Of a DNA stretch of 64,000 bases, positions 8,638-17,549 are shown in pieces. Position 1 is the first letter of the stretch. Every line of letters begins with the position of its first letter. The DNA comes from Cupriavidus sp. D384 (GTDB lineage: Bacteria; Pseudomonadota; Gammaproteobacteria; Burkholderiales; Burkholderiaceae). The stretch spans positions 434,001-498,000 of the forward strand of contig NZ_BBQI01000090.1 of NCBI RefSeq assembly GCF_001652915.1, written 5' to 3'. The notes under the pieces were generated by a model. It did not search any database and was not told the origin of the DNA. It saw only the letters and a program-made list of their open reading frames with translations. The position numbers and the translations under genes are program-made.

Positions 8638-10554
8638 CTATTGTGCGACGGCGGACGCGGATTTGACAGCCGCGCCAGGCGTGCCCGACGGCGCAGCATC
8701 GGCCTCGGACAGGTCGAGCGCGCTGCCGCCCTCTTCGGCAATGCGGGCATGGCGCCGGAACAGCCCGAACAGGCCACGGCCCATGCTGAAGTTTGCGAAA
8801 TCGTCTGCCGGTGCCGGTGCCGGCGTGCGCGCGGCGAAATCGGCCTGCACGCCAGCGTCGCCCACCAGTTCGAGCGTACCGGCCAGCGCATCGACGCGAA
8901 TGACGTCTCCGTCACGCACACGTGCCAGCGGGCCGCCTACAAGTGCCTCGGGGCCCACATGAATCACGGCCGGCACCTTGCCCGACGCACCCGACATGCG
9001 GCCATCGGTTACCAGCGCCACCTTGTGTCCGGCGTCTTGCAACGCGCCCAGCGCCGGGGTCAGCCGATGCAGTTCGGGCATGCCGTTGGCATTCGGGCCC
9101 TGGAAGCGCACCACTGCCACCACGTCGCGATTGAGTTCGTCGGCCTCGAATGCGGCCTGCAGCGCCTCCTGCGAATCGAACACGCGCGCCGGGGCTTCCA
9201 CGACGCGGTGCTCGCCGGCCACGGCGGACACCTTGATCACGCCACGCCCCAGGTTGCCCGCCATCAGCCGCAGGCCGCCCTCGGCCGAGAAAGGTGCCGA
9301 TGCCGGCGCCAGCACGGCCGTATCGCCGCTGGTGGCCGGGCCATCGCGCCAGCGCAGCGCGCCATCGGTCATCACCGGCTCCTGGGTATAGCGCGCCAGG
9401 CCACGGCCTACCACGGTATTCACATCCTCATGCAGCAGACCGGCTTCCAGCAGCTGGCCGATCACGTAGGCCACGCCGCCTGCCGCGTGGAAATGGTTGA
9501 CGTCCGCCGAACCGTTCGGATAGACGCGCGCCAGCAGCGGCGTCACGGCCGACAGGCGGTCGAAGTCGTTCCAGTCGATCAGGATGCCGGCGGCACGCGC
9601 CATCGCCACCAGGTGGATCGTGTGATTGGTCGAACCGCCCGTAGCCAGCAGGCCAACCATGGCATTGACGACGGCCCGCTCGTCGACGATCTGCGCCAGC
9701 GGCGTGTATTCGCGGCCGCGCGCGATCAGTGCCAGCGCGCGCTGGGCCGCCGCCGTGGTCAGCGCATCGCGCAGGCCGCTGTCCGGATGCACGAACGCCG
9801 CGCCCGGCATGTGCAGGCCCATGATTTCCATCAGGAACTGGTTGCTGTTGGCCGTACCGTAGAACGTGCAGGTGCCGGCGCCATGGTAGGCCGCGCATTC
9901 GGCTTCGAGTAGCGCGTCGCGCCCGACCTGCCCCGTGGCGTAAAGCTGGCGCACACGCGCCTTTTCCTTGTTCGACAGCCCCGAGGCCATCGGGCCGGCC
10001 GGCACGAACACGACCGGCAGGTGGCCGAACTGTAGCGCGCCCATCAGCAGGCCCGGCACGATCTTGTCGCAGACGCCCAGCATCAGCGCGGCGTCGAACG
10101 TGTTGTGCGACAGCGCCACGGCGGTGCTCATGGCAATGGCATCGCGCGAGAACAGCGACAGTTCCATGCCCGCATTGCCCTGCGTGATGCCGTCACACAT
10201 CGCCGGCACGCCGCCCGCCACCTGCGCCACCGCCCCGACGGCGCGCGCGGCTTCGCGGATCACGGCCGGATAGCGCTCGTAGGGCTGGTGGGCCGACAGC
10301 ATGTCGTTGTACGCGGTGACGATGCCCAGGTTCGGCGCATGTTCCACGCGCAGCTTGAGCTTGTCGTCGGCGGGCAGCGCCGCGTAGCCGTGGGCCAGGT
10401 TGGCGCACGACATGCCGCGCAGCGGGCCCAGGTCCTGCTGGGCACGCTCGCAGCGCGCCAGGTAGGCGGCGCGGCTGGCGCGGCTGCGTTCGACGATGCG
10501 GTCGGTGACGGCCGAAACTTCGGCACGGACGTGGCCCTTGGCGGCTTGGGTCAT
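8638..10554 (-). CDS. edd: phosphogluconate dehydratase (Entner-Doudoroff)
   Basis: Dehydrates 6-phosphogluconate to KDPG, the committing step of the Entner-Doudoroff pathway. It is a 638-residue member of the IlvD/Edd family. Cluster-binding cysteines are visible in MSCANLAHGY, PAMCDGITQG and LGVCDKIVPG, followed by the substrate region TGGSTNHTIHLVAMA. The C-terminal domain contains VTDGRMSGASGKVPA. The protein is the usual length for Edd and longer than a typical IlvD, and its pairing with gluconokinase and a HexR gene supports Edd. A palindrome matching the one near hexR lies 77 bases upstream of its start. The aldolase gene eda is not in the window. Confidence 0.95.
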   Translation of the reverse strand: MTQAAKGHVRAEVSAVTDRIVERSRASRAAYLARCERAQQDLGPLRGMSCANLAHGYAALPADDKLKLRVEHAPNLGIVTAYNDMLSAHQPYERYPAVIREAARAVGAVAQVAGGVPAMCDGITQGNAGMELSLFSRDAIAMSTAVALSHNTFDAALMLGVCDKIVPGLLMGALQFGHLPVVFVPAGPMASGLSNKEKARVRQLYATGQVGRDALLEAECAAYHGAGTCTFYGTANSNQFLMEIMGLHMPGAAFVHPDSGLRDALTTAAAQRALALIARGREYTPLAQIVDERAVVNAMVGLLATGGSTNHTIHLVAMARAAGILIDWNDFDRLSAVTPLLARVYPNGSADVNHFHAAGGVAYVIGQLLEAGLLHEDVNTVVGRGLARYTQEPVMTDGALRWRDGPATSGDTAVLAPASAPFSAEGGLRLMAGNLGRGVIKVSAVAGEHRVVEAPARVFDSQEALQAAFEADELNRDVVAVVRFQGPNANGMPELHRLTPALGALQDAGHKVALVTDGRMSGASGKVPAVIHVGPEALVGGPLARVRDGDVIRVDALAGTLELVGDAGVQADFAARTPAPAPADDFANFSMGRGLFGLFRRHARIAEEGGSALDLSEADAAPSGTPGAAVKSASAVAQ

Positions 10555-10630
10555 GGCGGAATGGATCCTCGTGGGGCGATCCGGACAACCGCACGACAGG
10601 TCAGAACACGTCGCAACAAGCCACCGAATC

Positions 10631-10645
10631 TGTAGATTTTCTACA
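10631..10645. promoter_or_regulatory. HexR-type operator in front of edd
   Basis: The 15-base sequence TGTAGATTTTCTACA is a perfect inverted repeat, TGTAGA-N3-TCTACA, 77 bases upstream of the edd start. The same arms recur at 10773-10787 before hexR. HexR of the RpiR family is known to bind similar TGTA..TACA palindromes and to be released by KDPG. Assignment rests on position and on the repeat; binding is inferred. Confidence 0.8.
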
Positions 10646-10772
10646 TTATAGCCACAGCCAATACACCGCCGGAAGCCTTGTCATCGCGCTGAAATGGCGT
10701 TATGCGCGCAAATTCGGGTAAATCCGGAGATGAAAACCGGGCGTCGGGGGCTGCGAATCGTCCCATCGAATG

Positions 10773-10787
10773 TGTAGAATCTCTACA
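10773..10787. promoter_or_regulatory. HexR-type operator in front of hexR
   Basis: TGTAGAATCTCTACA, with perfect TGTAGA/TCTACA arms and a 3-base spacer, ends 70 bases before the hexR start. It is the second copy of the palindrome found before edd, 142 bases away. The arrangement suggests autoregulation of hexR together with control of edd by the same protein. Confidence 0.8.
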
Positions 10788-10857
10788 AATTTCAAGGCGA
10801 TGCCAGTAACGCCCGCCATCACGAATCCCACGCACCGTTTCCCGCACGACCTTCACC

Positions 10858-11877
10858 ATGCGCGACAGAATCCTTGCCGTCTATGACACGCTACGCCCGT
10901 CCGAGCGCCGGCTGGCCGACTATGTGGCCCGCCACGGCGCCAGCGTCATCCGGCTGACCATGCCGGAACTGGCCGAACGCGCCGGGGTCTCGCAGCCGAC
11001 GATCGCGCGCTTCTGCGCGGCGCTCGGCTACGACGGCTTCAAGGAATTCAAGCTCCAGTTTGCCCAGAACGTGGGCGGCGGCACGCCGTTCGTGCACCAG
11101 GACGTGGAGGCCAACGACCGCCCCGCCGACATCGCCGGCAAGGTCTTCGACCGCACCATCGCCACGCTGATGTCCGTGCGCAACGCGCTGTCTGCCGACC
11201 AGATCGAGCACGCCATCCGCCTGCTCGCCAGCGCGCGGCGCATCGAATTCTACGGCTGCGGCAACTCGGGCATCGTCGCGCTTGATATCCAGCACAAGTT
11301 CTTCCGTCTGGGCATCCCCACCACGGCGTATTCTGATTCGCACGTGTTCAGCATGTCGGCTGCGCTGCTGCGTCCGGGCGACGTGGCCGTGCTGGTGTCG
11401 AACAGTGGCCGCACCTGGGACATGCTGGCCGCCGCCACGCTGGCACGTGGCAGCGGTGCGGGCGTCCTGGCGCTGACCCACAGCGGATCGCCGCTGGCCA
11501 GGCTGGCCGATGTTTGCGTGTTCTCCGACGTCGAGGAAGACAGCGAGGTCTATACGCCGATGACGTCGCGCATCTGCCATCTGGTGCTGGGCGACGTGCT
11601 GGCCGCTGGCGTGGCACTGGAGCGTGCCGAGTCGGTGGCGGGCGGCCTGCAGCGCGCCAAGGCCCATCTGCGCGAGCGCCGCATCGCCGGCGCGGAACCG
11701 GCAGTACTGGCCGATCAAATCGACGCGGGGGTCGACGATCAGCCAGGCAATCTCGACGAAGCAGCAAGGGACGACGCCATCCGGCCAGCGGCCAAAAAAC
11801 CGCCTAGGGCCCGGAAGGCCGCCGCAAAAGCCGCCGTCCCAGCCAAACCAGCCAAGGCACCCGCACGCGCCAGCTGA
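10858..11877 (+). CDS. hexR: HexR-like RpiR-family transcriptional regulator with a Lys/Ala/Pro-rich tail
   Basis: A 339-residue repressor with an N-terminal RpiR helix-turn-helix domain (residues 1-75; MPELAERAGVSQPTIARFC is the recognition part) and a C-terminal sugar isomerase (SIS) domain at about 120-260 (YGCGNSGIVALD, VSNSGRTWDML). In the family the SIS domain binds a phosphosugar, KDPG for HexR. It is divergent from edd-gntK and flanked by matching palindromes, which supports the HexR assignment over other RpiR members. After residue 285 comes an unusual tail ending AKKPPRARKAAAKAAVPAKP and more, resembling histone-H1-like basic tails. In some relatives hexR is fused to glucokinase; there is no kinase here. 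Confidence 0.9.
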   Translation: MRDRILAVYDTLRPSERRLADYVARHGASVIRLTMPELAERAGVSQPTIARFCAALGYDGFKEFKLQFAQNVGGGTPFVHQDVEANDRPADIAGKVFDRTIATLMSVRNALSADQIEHAIRLLASARRIEFYGCGNSGIVALDIQHKFFRLGIPTTAYSDSHVFSMSAALLRPGDVAVLVSNSGRTWDMLAAATLARGSGAGVLALTHSGSPLARLADVCVFSDVEEDSEVYTPMTSRICHLVLGDVLAAGVALERAESVAGGLQRAKAHLRERRIAGAEPAVLADQIDAGVDDQPGNLDEAARDDAIRPAAKKPPRARKAAAKAAVPAKPAKAPARAS

Positions 11878-11883
11878 CGCGCA

Positions 11884-14448
11884 TCAACGCGGCGCTGGCG
11901 GCCCATCGCGCCAGTAGCGGCGATACTGCTGCCGATACGGCACCACCTCAAGCGCGTCGCCCGACGTCATGATCGATACGGCGCCGGTTTCGTCCGTCCG
12001 ATATCGCGCGATTCCGGCTCGCTCGTAGCGTCGCCAGACGTCTTCGCGCGGATGGCGGTAGCGGTTGGCAAACCCGAGCTGGAAGATTGCCACCTCTGGT
12101 CGCACCGCGCGCAGGAACGCCACATGCGATGACGTGCCACTGCCGTGATGCGGCACCAGCAGGACATCGGCACGCAGTTGGTCCGGCGGCTGGCGCCCGA
12201 CCAGCGCCAGTTCCTCGCGCACGCCGATATCGCCGGTCAGCAGCAGGCTGCGGTGCGCTGTTGCCACCCGCAACACGCAACTCCGGGCATTGCTCTGGAG
12301 CCTGCCGGCGACCAACTCCTCCGCCAGGGGATGCAGGACGTCGAACCGCACCCCATCCCACTGCCAGTTCGCGCCGCTTACACAGGGGTCCCAGCCTGGT
12401 CCACCCGGCCCCGACATCAGCCGGTGCGCAGACGGCCCGGCGGTCAGTCGCGATTCAACCGGCACCGCCTGCATGACATCGCGCACGCCGCCGGCATGGT
12501 CGGCATCTTCGTGGCTGACCATCAGCATATCGAGCCTCCGAATGCCCGAGGCGCGCAGGAACGGCACGACAACCTGCCCGCCGGCGCTGGTCCCGGACAC
12601 GTAGGCCGGCCCTGCGTCATAGAGCAGCGCGTGGCCCCGCGTTTCCACCAGCACCGCCGTACCCTGCCCGACATCGAGCGCCGTGACGCGCATCTCGCCT
12701 TCGGCCACGGCGGCGCGCCCCGTCACCAGCATCGGCACGATCAGGCCGGCGCCCGCCCAGCGCGGCATCGGCCGCCCCGTTCGCGGCCACATCGGCCGCC
12801 GCGGCACAAGCAGCAGCCAGACCCCGCCGATGGCGAGCGCCGTGCGCCACCAGCCCGGATGCGCGGCTTCCCACACGGCCCAGGCGGGGGCGGCCAGCCA
12901 CGCCAGCCCGCTCACCAGCCACGCCAGCACCGCGTGCGCCACGGCCAGCAACGGCGCGGCAAGCGGCACCGGCAGCACGGCGCCGGCCAGCGCGAGCGGC
13001 GTCACGAGCAGGCTTACGACCGGAATTGCCACCGCATTCGCCACGCAGGACACCAGTGACACCTGACCAAACAGCAGCAGCGTCAGCGGCACCAGCCCGA
13101 TGGTCACGGCCCACTGCGTGCGTGCGGCATCGGCAATACTGGCACCGAGCCGCGCCATGCGTCCGCGCGCCCCATGCGCGCCCGCCTCCGGCTGCCTGTC
13201 CTCCGGACGGTCGCGCGCATGAAGAAAGATCACCGCTACAGCGCCGAAAGACAGCCAGAAGCCCGGCGACATGACCGCCCAGGGATCGATCGCCACCGCA
13301 ATGCCGGCGGCCCACGCCAGCACCACCGACACGGGCGTCGCCCGTCCGCTCCACAGCGCCAGCGCAGCCACGACCAGCATCGCGACGGTGCGCAACGCGG
13401 GTATCTGCATGCCGGCGATCCAGCCATAACCGAGCGCGGCCAGCACCGTCACCACCAGCGCGGCCTGCTGGGCGGGCCAAAGCAGCGGGAGCGGCCGGCG
13501 CAGCCGCCGCCCAAGCCCGAACGAGTGCCGCCACAGCGTGCGCGCAAGCGCTCCGGCCGCGCCCGCGATCATCGTGATATGCAGGCCCGAGATACTGACC
13601 AGATGCGAGATGCCGGTGCGCCGGAAGATGTCCCAGTCCGCCTGCGCGATCCCCCGCTGATCGCCGATCACCAGCGCGATCAGTACGGGTCCGTAGCGCG
13701 CGTCGTCAGGCAATGCGGCACGCAGGTGATCACGAAGGCCGGCACGCCACATCGCGATACGCACCGGCCACGGCACGGGGCCGCCGGCCGCCAGCGCGGT
13801 GCCGTGCCGCACATAGCCCGTGGCATGCACGCCTTCGGCCAGCAGCCAGTACGCGTAGTCGAAGCCGTGTGGGTTGGCCAGCCCGCGCGGACGACGCAGG
13901 CGCACGGTCAGCCGGTAGCGCTGCCCCGGCCGCAACGCCCCGGCGGTGCCGGGCACGGCTTGCTCGCCGGGCACGGCAGTTTCACCGGGCGGCCCGTCGC
14001 GCCATGTCAGCAGCAGCCGCTCCGGCAGCGGTTGCCGGGCCGCGCCGTCGTCCGGCCATCGTTCGACACGGAACAGGAAACGGCTGCCGTGCGGGGCGGC
14101 ATCGGGCAAGCCCGCCACGATGCCTTCCACCACAAGATCGCGCCCCGCCATGTCCGGCGCCAGCCAGCGACCGATGCGGCCATCCGCACGCCACGCCGCC
14201 CAGCCCAGGCCGAGCAGCAGCGCCAGCGCACCGCCAAGGACCAGGCGCATGTGCCGAGTCCATCCACCAAGCAGGCGTGCCGATGTCGATGTCGATGTCG
14301 ATGTCGATACCGAAGTCGCGCCAGCCAACCCAACCAGAGCGATCCCTGCAAGCGCGGCCCCGGCGACCCATTCCGCGCGGCCCGGCAGCGCGCCCTGCTG
14401 CTGCTGCAGCCAGCACCCTGCCACGAACGCCAGCAACAGCAAGCGCAT
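11884..14448 (-). CDS. comEC: DNA internalization-related competence protein ComEC/Rec2
   Basis: An 854-residue inner-membrane protein that carries single-stranded DNA across the membrane during natural transformation. The N-terminal part has hydrophobic helices and the OB-like DUF4131 region. The competence domain follows with ALVIGDQRGIAQADWDIFR and SHLVSISGLHITMIAG. The C-terminal third is a metallo-beta-lactamase domain (ALDVGQGTAVLVET, MVSHEDADHAGG, LLTGDIG, LVPHHGSGTSSH). The start at 14448 (MRLLLLAFVAGCW) gives a normal first helix. Near residues 46-56 an in-frame hexanucleotide repeat encodes alternating Ser-Thr. It ends 6 bases from the convergent hexR stop. No other competence genes are nearby. 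Confidence 0.95.
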   Translation of the reverse strand: MRLLLLAFVAGCWLQQQQGALPGRAEWVAGAALAGIALVGLAGATSVSTSTSTSTSARLLGGWTRHMRLVLGGALALLLGLGWAAWRADGRIGRWLAPDMAGRDLVVEGIVAGLPDAAPHGSRFLFRVERWPDDGAARQPLPERLLLTWRDGPPGETAVPGEQAVPGTAGALRPGQRYRLTVRLRRPRGLANPHGFDYAYWLLAEGVHATGYVRHGTALAAGGPVPWPVRIAMWRAGLRDHLRAALPDDARYGPVLIALVIGDQRGIAQADWDIFRRTGISHLVSISGLHITMIAGAAGALARTLWRHSFGLGRRLRRPLPLLWPAQQAALVVTVLAALGYGWIAGMQIPALRTVAMLVVAALALWSGRATPVSVVLAWAAGIAVAIDPWAVMSPGFWLSFGAVAVIFLHARDRPEDRQPEAGAHGARGRMARLGASIADAARTQWAVTIGLVPLTLLLFGQVSLVSCVANAVAIPVVSLLVTPLALAGAVLPVPLAAPLLAVAHAVLAWLVSGLAWLAAPAWAVWEAAHPGWWRTALAIGGVWLLLVPRRPMWPRTGRPMPRWAGAGLIVPMLVTGRAAVAEGEMRVTALDVGQGTAVLVETRGHALLYDAGPAYVSGTSAGGQVVVPFLRASGIRRLDMLMVSHEDADHAGGVRDVMQAVPVESRLTAGPSAHRLMSGPGGPGWDPCVSGANWQWDGVRFDVLHPLAEELVAGRLQSNARSCVLRVATAHRSLLLTGDIGVREELALVGRQPPDQLRADVLLVPHHGSGTSSHVAFLRAVRPEVAIFQLGFANRYRHPREDVWRRYERAGIARYRTDETGAVSIMTSGDALEVVPYRQQYRRYWRDGPPAPR
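14281..14309. repeat. hexanucleotide tandem repeat inside comEC
   Basis: About five copies of CGATGT (equivalently TGTCGA) run in tandem. On the minus strand they encode alternating Ser-Thr between two N-terminal hydrophobic segments of ComEC. The unit is six bases, so gain or loss of copies would keep the reading frame. Confidence 0.9.
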
Positions 14449-14572
14449 GAAGCCCTCCGGATCGACATCACGAAGGGGGCTTTGTACCGTGCAAAAGAGG
14501 GGAAAAACGTGTCCGGGTGATACGCCGGTGTGTCAATACGTTAAATCTGCATCGACCCGGCATATCCGGCGC

Positions 14573-14596
14573 AAAAACGGCGCCAGATCGGCGCCG
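14573..14596 (-). terminator. rho-independent terminator after tatD
   Basis: Read on the minus strand: CGGCGCC, loop GATCT, GGCGCCG, then TTTTT. It lies 22 bases after the tatD stop, so it probably ends the lolC/E-lolD-tatD transcript before comEC. Confidence 0.8.
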
Positions 14597-14617
14597 GAAA
14601 TGGCAAAAAAACGATGG

Positions 14618-15445
14618 CTAGCGTGGCGCCATGATGTCCGCGAACGCGCCCAGGCGTGGCAATGCCGCCACCGAATTGCGCCACATGGTCTCTGCCAGCT
14701 CGCGCTCCGGCACGCCTCGTAGTTCGGCCATCACGCGCGCCACACCGGCCACCTCGCCGGGCGTGTTGCGCGCCTTGTGCTGCTCGCCGAACTGGTCGTC
14801 GGACAGCCATGCCGGGGCGATATCGGGGGCATCGGTTTCCAGCACGATGGCCTCGATGGGCAGTTCCGTCGCCAGGCGCCGGATCTGCTTCGCGCGCGAG
14901 AACGTCACGTTGCCGCCGAAGCCTAGCTTCATGCCGTGCTCCACATAGCGGCGTGCCTGCTCGTGACTGCCATTGAAGGCATGCGCAATGCCCTGCCGCA
15001 CGCCCACGCGCCGCAGTCCGGCATACACCTGATCCTGCGACTTGCGTACATGCAGCAGCACCGGCAGGTCGAATTCGCGGGCGATCTTGAGCTGCTCGGT
15101 GTAGAGCCAGGTCTGGTGCTGGGCATCCAGGCCAGGGACAAAGAAGTCGAGGCCAATCTCGCCGATGGCGACCAGGCGGGGATCGTCGATCGACGCCGCC
15201 ACCTGTTGCCGCAAGGCGTCAAGGTCGGCCTGCCCGGCGCCCGGCGTGCACAGCGGATGGATGCCCAGCGCGTAGACGCAGCGGGATCCCTCGCCGGCCA
15301 GCGCGCGCACGGCGTCGAAGTTCGACACCGCCACGGCCGGCAGCACGATGCCCGAGATGCCGGCCGCCACGGCGGCATCGATCACGCCCTGGCGGTCGGC
15401 GTCGAACTCGCAGGCATCCAGATGACAATGGGTGTCGATCCACAT
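14618..15445 (-). CDS. TatD family metal-dependent deoxyribonuclease
   Basis: A 275-residue TIM-barrel metal-dependent hydrolase. Metal ligands are visible in MWIDTHCHLDACEF, GEIGLDFF, LLHVRKSQDQV, AHAFNGSHEQA and LETDAPDIAP. TatD proteins act as 3'-5' exonucleases or DNA-repair and quality-control hydrolases; paralogues such as YcfH and YjjV look alike, so I do not assign a letter. It starts 15 bases after the lolD stop on the same strand and is followed by a terminator, making it the last gene of the lol operon. tatD-like genes beside lolCDE are common in betaproteobacteria. Confidence 0.93.
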   Translation of the reverse strand: MWIDTHCHLDACEFDADRQGVIDAAVAAGISGIVLPAVAVSNFDAVRALAGEGSRCVYALGIHPLCTPGAGQADLDALRQQVAASIDDPRLVAIGEIGLDFFVPGLDAQHQTWLYTEQLKIAREFDLPVLLHVRKSQDQVYAGLRRVGVRQGIAHAFNGSHEQARRYVEHGMKLGFGGNVTFSRAKQIRRLATELPIEAIVLETDAPDIAPAWLSDDQFGEQHKARNTPGEVAGVARVMAELRGVPERELAETMWRNSVAALPRLGAFADIMAPR

Positions 15446-15460
15446 TGGCGGCGGCGCTGG

Positions 15461-16204
15461 TCAGCGTTCCTGGTGCAGATGTCCGTCGCGCAGCCGGAAT
15501 ACGCGGTCGCAACGGCCTGCCAGTTCCATGTCGTGCGTCACGATCACGAAGCTCGTGCCCAGCGTGCGCGACAGGTCGAGCATCAGATCGTAGACGCCGC
15601 CGGCGGTGTGGTCGTCCAGATTGCCGGTCGGCTCGTCGGCCAGCACGCACGCCGGCTGCCCCACCAGTGCCCGCGCAATGGCTACGCGCTGGCGCTCGCC
15701 GCCCGACAGCTCGCCCGGACGGTGCTTCGAGCGTCCACCCAGGCCCACGCGCTCCAGCACCGCCTGGGCCGCGTCGCGCGCCTGGCGCTCATTCTGGCCG
15801 CGGATGCGCATCGGCATCGCCACGTTGTCGAGCGCCGTGAACTCGGGCAGCAGATGGTGGAACTGATAAACGAAGCCCAGCGAGCGGTTGCGCACGATGT
15901 TGCGCTCCTTCTCGCGCAGCGCCGTGAACGGCTTGCCCAGCAGCGCCACACGGCCGGCGTCGGGATTGTCCAGGCCGCCCAGCACATGCAGCAGCGTCGA
16001 CTTGCCCGAGCCCGACGCGCCCACGATCGCCACCTTCTCGCCCGCATTGACGCGCACGTCCACGCCGCGCAACACCTCCACATCGAGCCCGCCCTGCTTG
16101 AAGCGCTTGGTCAGGCCTTCGGCCACCAGCACCGGCGATCCGCCGGTCTGGATCGAGGCGGCGGGCACGGCTGCTGCATCCGGAATCAGCGTCGTGTCAC
16201 TCAT
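15461..16204 (-). CDS. lolD: lipoprotein-releasing ABC transporter ATPase LolD
   Basis: ATPase of the LolCDE complex, which lifts outer-membrane lipoproteins off the inner membrane and hands them to LolA. The 247 residues carry Walker A (VGASGSGKSTLLH), Q-loop, signature (LSGGERQRVAIARAL), Walker B (VLADEPTGNLD) and the H-loop (IVTHDMEL). The N-terminal 25 residues (MSDTTLIPDAAAVPA...) extend beyond the usual LolD start but begin at the only ATG that overlaps the upstream gene. The start overlaps the lolC/E stop by 8 bases, which suggests translational coupling. Confidence 0.95.
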   Translation of the reverse strand: MSDTTLIPDAAAVPAASIQTGGSPVLVAEGLTKRFKQGGLDVEVLRGVDVRVNAGEKVAIVGASGSGKSTLLHVLGGLDNPDAGRVALLGKPFTALREKERNIVRNRSLGFVYQFHHLLPEFTALDNVAMPMRIRGQNERQARDAAQAVLERVGLGGRSKHRPGELSGGERQRVAIARALVGQPACVLADEPTGNLDDHTAGGVYDLMLDLSRTLGTSFVIVTHDMELAGRCDRVFRLRDGHLHQER

Positions 16205-17447
16205 AACGCAGGGCCTCCGCCGGATTCACGCGGGCAGCACGCCAGCTGGGGTAGAGCGTAGCCAGCGTGGCCAGCACGAAGGAGATGATGCCGATGGTGG
16301 CGATGTCGTTCACGCGGGGATCCGAAGGCAATTCGCTGATGAAATAGATGTCCTTGGGCAGGAACTGCACGTGCAGCACGCGCTCGATGAACGGCACGAT
16401 CACGTCGATATTGGTGGCGATCAGCGTGCCGCCCAGCACGCCCAGCACCGTGCCGATGAAGCCGATGGCCACGCCCTGCACGATGAAGATCTTCATGATC
16501 GAGCGCGGCTGCGCACCCATCGTGCGCAGGATGGCGATATCGGCCTGCTTGTCGGTCACGGTCATGACCAGCGTCGACACCAGGTTGAACGCCGCCACGG
16601 CGATGATCAGCGTCAGGATGATGAACATCATGCGCTTTTCGGTCTGCACGGCGGCAAACCAGTTGCGGTTCTGGCGCGACCAGTCGCGCAGGTACAGGTC
16701 GCCTGACATCGTGGTGGACAGCGCCTGCGCCACCTGCGGGGCCCGCTGCATGTCCTGCAGCTTGAGCCGCACGCCGGTCGGGCCGTTCTGGCGGAACAGC
16801 AGTTCGGCGTCTTCCATGTTGATCAGCGCCAGTGCGCTGTCGAACTCGTAGTGCCCCGACGAGAAGACGCCCACCACGGTGAACTGCTTCAGGCGCGGCA
16901 GGATGCCGGCCGGCGTGATGGTGCCCTGCGGCGCCACCAGCGTGACCTTGTCGCCCACGCGCACGCCCAGCGCGTTGGCCAGTTCGCTGCCCAGCGCAAT
17001 ATCGAAGCCGCCCGGGACCAGCGCGTTCATGCTGCCGGCGCGGAACTGGCTGCCGATGTCGGACACCTTGGGCTCCTGGCTCGGGTCCACGCCGCGCAGC
17101 AGCACGCCGCGCACGGCATCGTCGCGCGTGAGCATCGCCTGCGCCGCCACATAGGGCGCCGCGCCGATCACCTCCTTGTTGCGCTCGGCCTCGGCGGCGG
17201 TCTTCTGCCAATCCTGCAGCGGCCCTGCCCCGATCACTTCGATGTGCGACAGCACCGACAGCATGCGGTCGCGCACCTCCTTCTGGAAACCGTTCATGAC
17301 CGACAGCACGACGATCAGCGCCGCCACGCCCAGCGCGATGCCAAGCATCGAGATCATCGAAATGAACGAAATGAACGTGTTGCGGCTGGCGCGCTTGCTT
17401 GCGCGGGTATATCGCCAGCCGATCTGCCACTCGTAAGGAAAGTTCAA
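16197..17447 (-). CDS. lolC: lipoprotein-releasing ABC transporter permease LolC/LolE family
   Basis: A 416-residue inner-membrane permease with four transmembrane segments (one after about residue 25, three near the C-terminus) around a large periplasmic domain. The start is a TTG at 17445-17447 giving LNFPYEWQIGWRYTRA, with AGGA seven to ten bases upstream. The open frame runs much further upstream, but that part only mirrors the divergent gene at 17550. The conserved block GVDPSQEPKVSD and the C-terminal VNPAEALRYE fit LolC/E. Only one such permease is encoded beside lolD, so it may work as a homodimer (LolF-like) or have a partner elsewhere. Confidence 0.93.
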   Translation of the reverse strand: MNFPYEWQIGWRYTRASKRASRNTFISFISMISMLGIALGVAALIVVLSVMNGFQKEVRDRMLSVLSHIEVIGAGPLQDWQKTAAEAERNKEVIGAAPYVAAQAMLTRDDAVRGVLLRGVDPSQEPKVSDIGSQFRAGSMNALVPGGFDIALGSELANALGVRVGDKVTLVAPQGTITPAGILPRLKQFTVVGVFSSGHYEFDSALALINMEDAELLFRQNGPTGVRLKLQDMQRAPQVAQALSTTMSGDLYLRDWSRQNRNWFAAVQTEKRMMFIILTLIIAVAAFNLVSTLVMTVTDKQADIAILRTMGAQPRSIMKIFIVQGVAIGFIGTVLGVLGGTLIATNIDVIVPFIERVLHVQFLPKDIYFISELPSDPRVNDIATIGIISFVLATLATLYPSWRAARVNPAEALRYE

Positions 17448-17549
17448 GAGGAGTCCTGTTGTTCTGGAAACGCGTCGGCGCCAATTTTGCCACCTTGGGG
17501 TGACGGAAAACTGGCGCCGGCCAGCCGGAAGTTTACAATCTCGGCAACC

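Larger units (their letters stand above)
10555..10857. other. divergent edd/hexR control region
   Basis: This 303-base non-coding gap separates divergent edd and hexR. It is more A+T-rich than the genes around it and holds the two 15-base palindromes, one nearer each gene. I see no open reading frame worth calling and no RNA gene. Both promoters are expected here, but neither has hexamers clear enough to place by eye. Confidence 0.75.
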
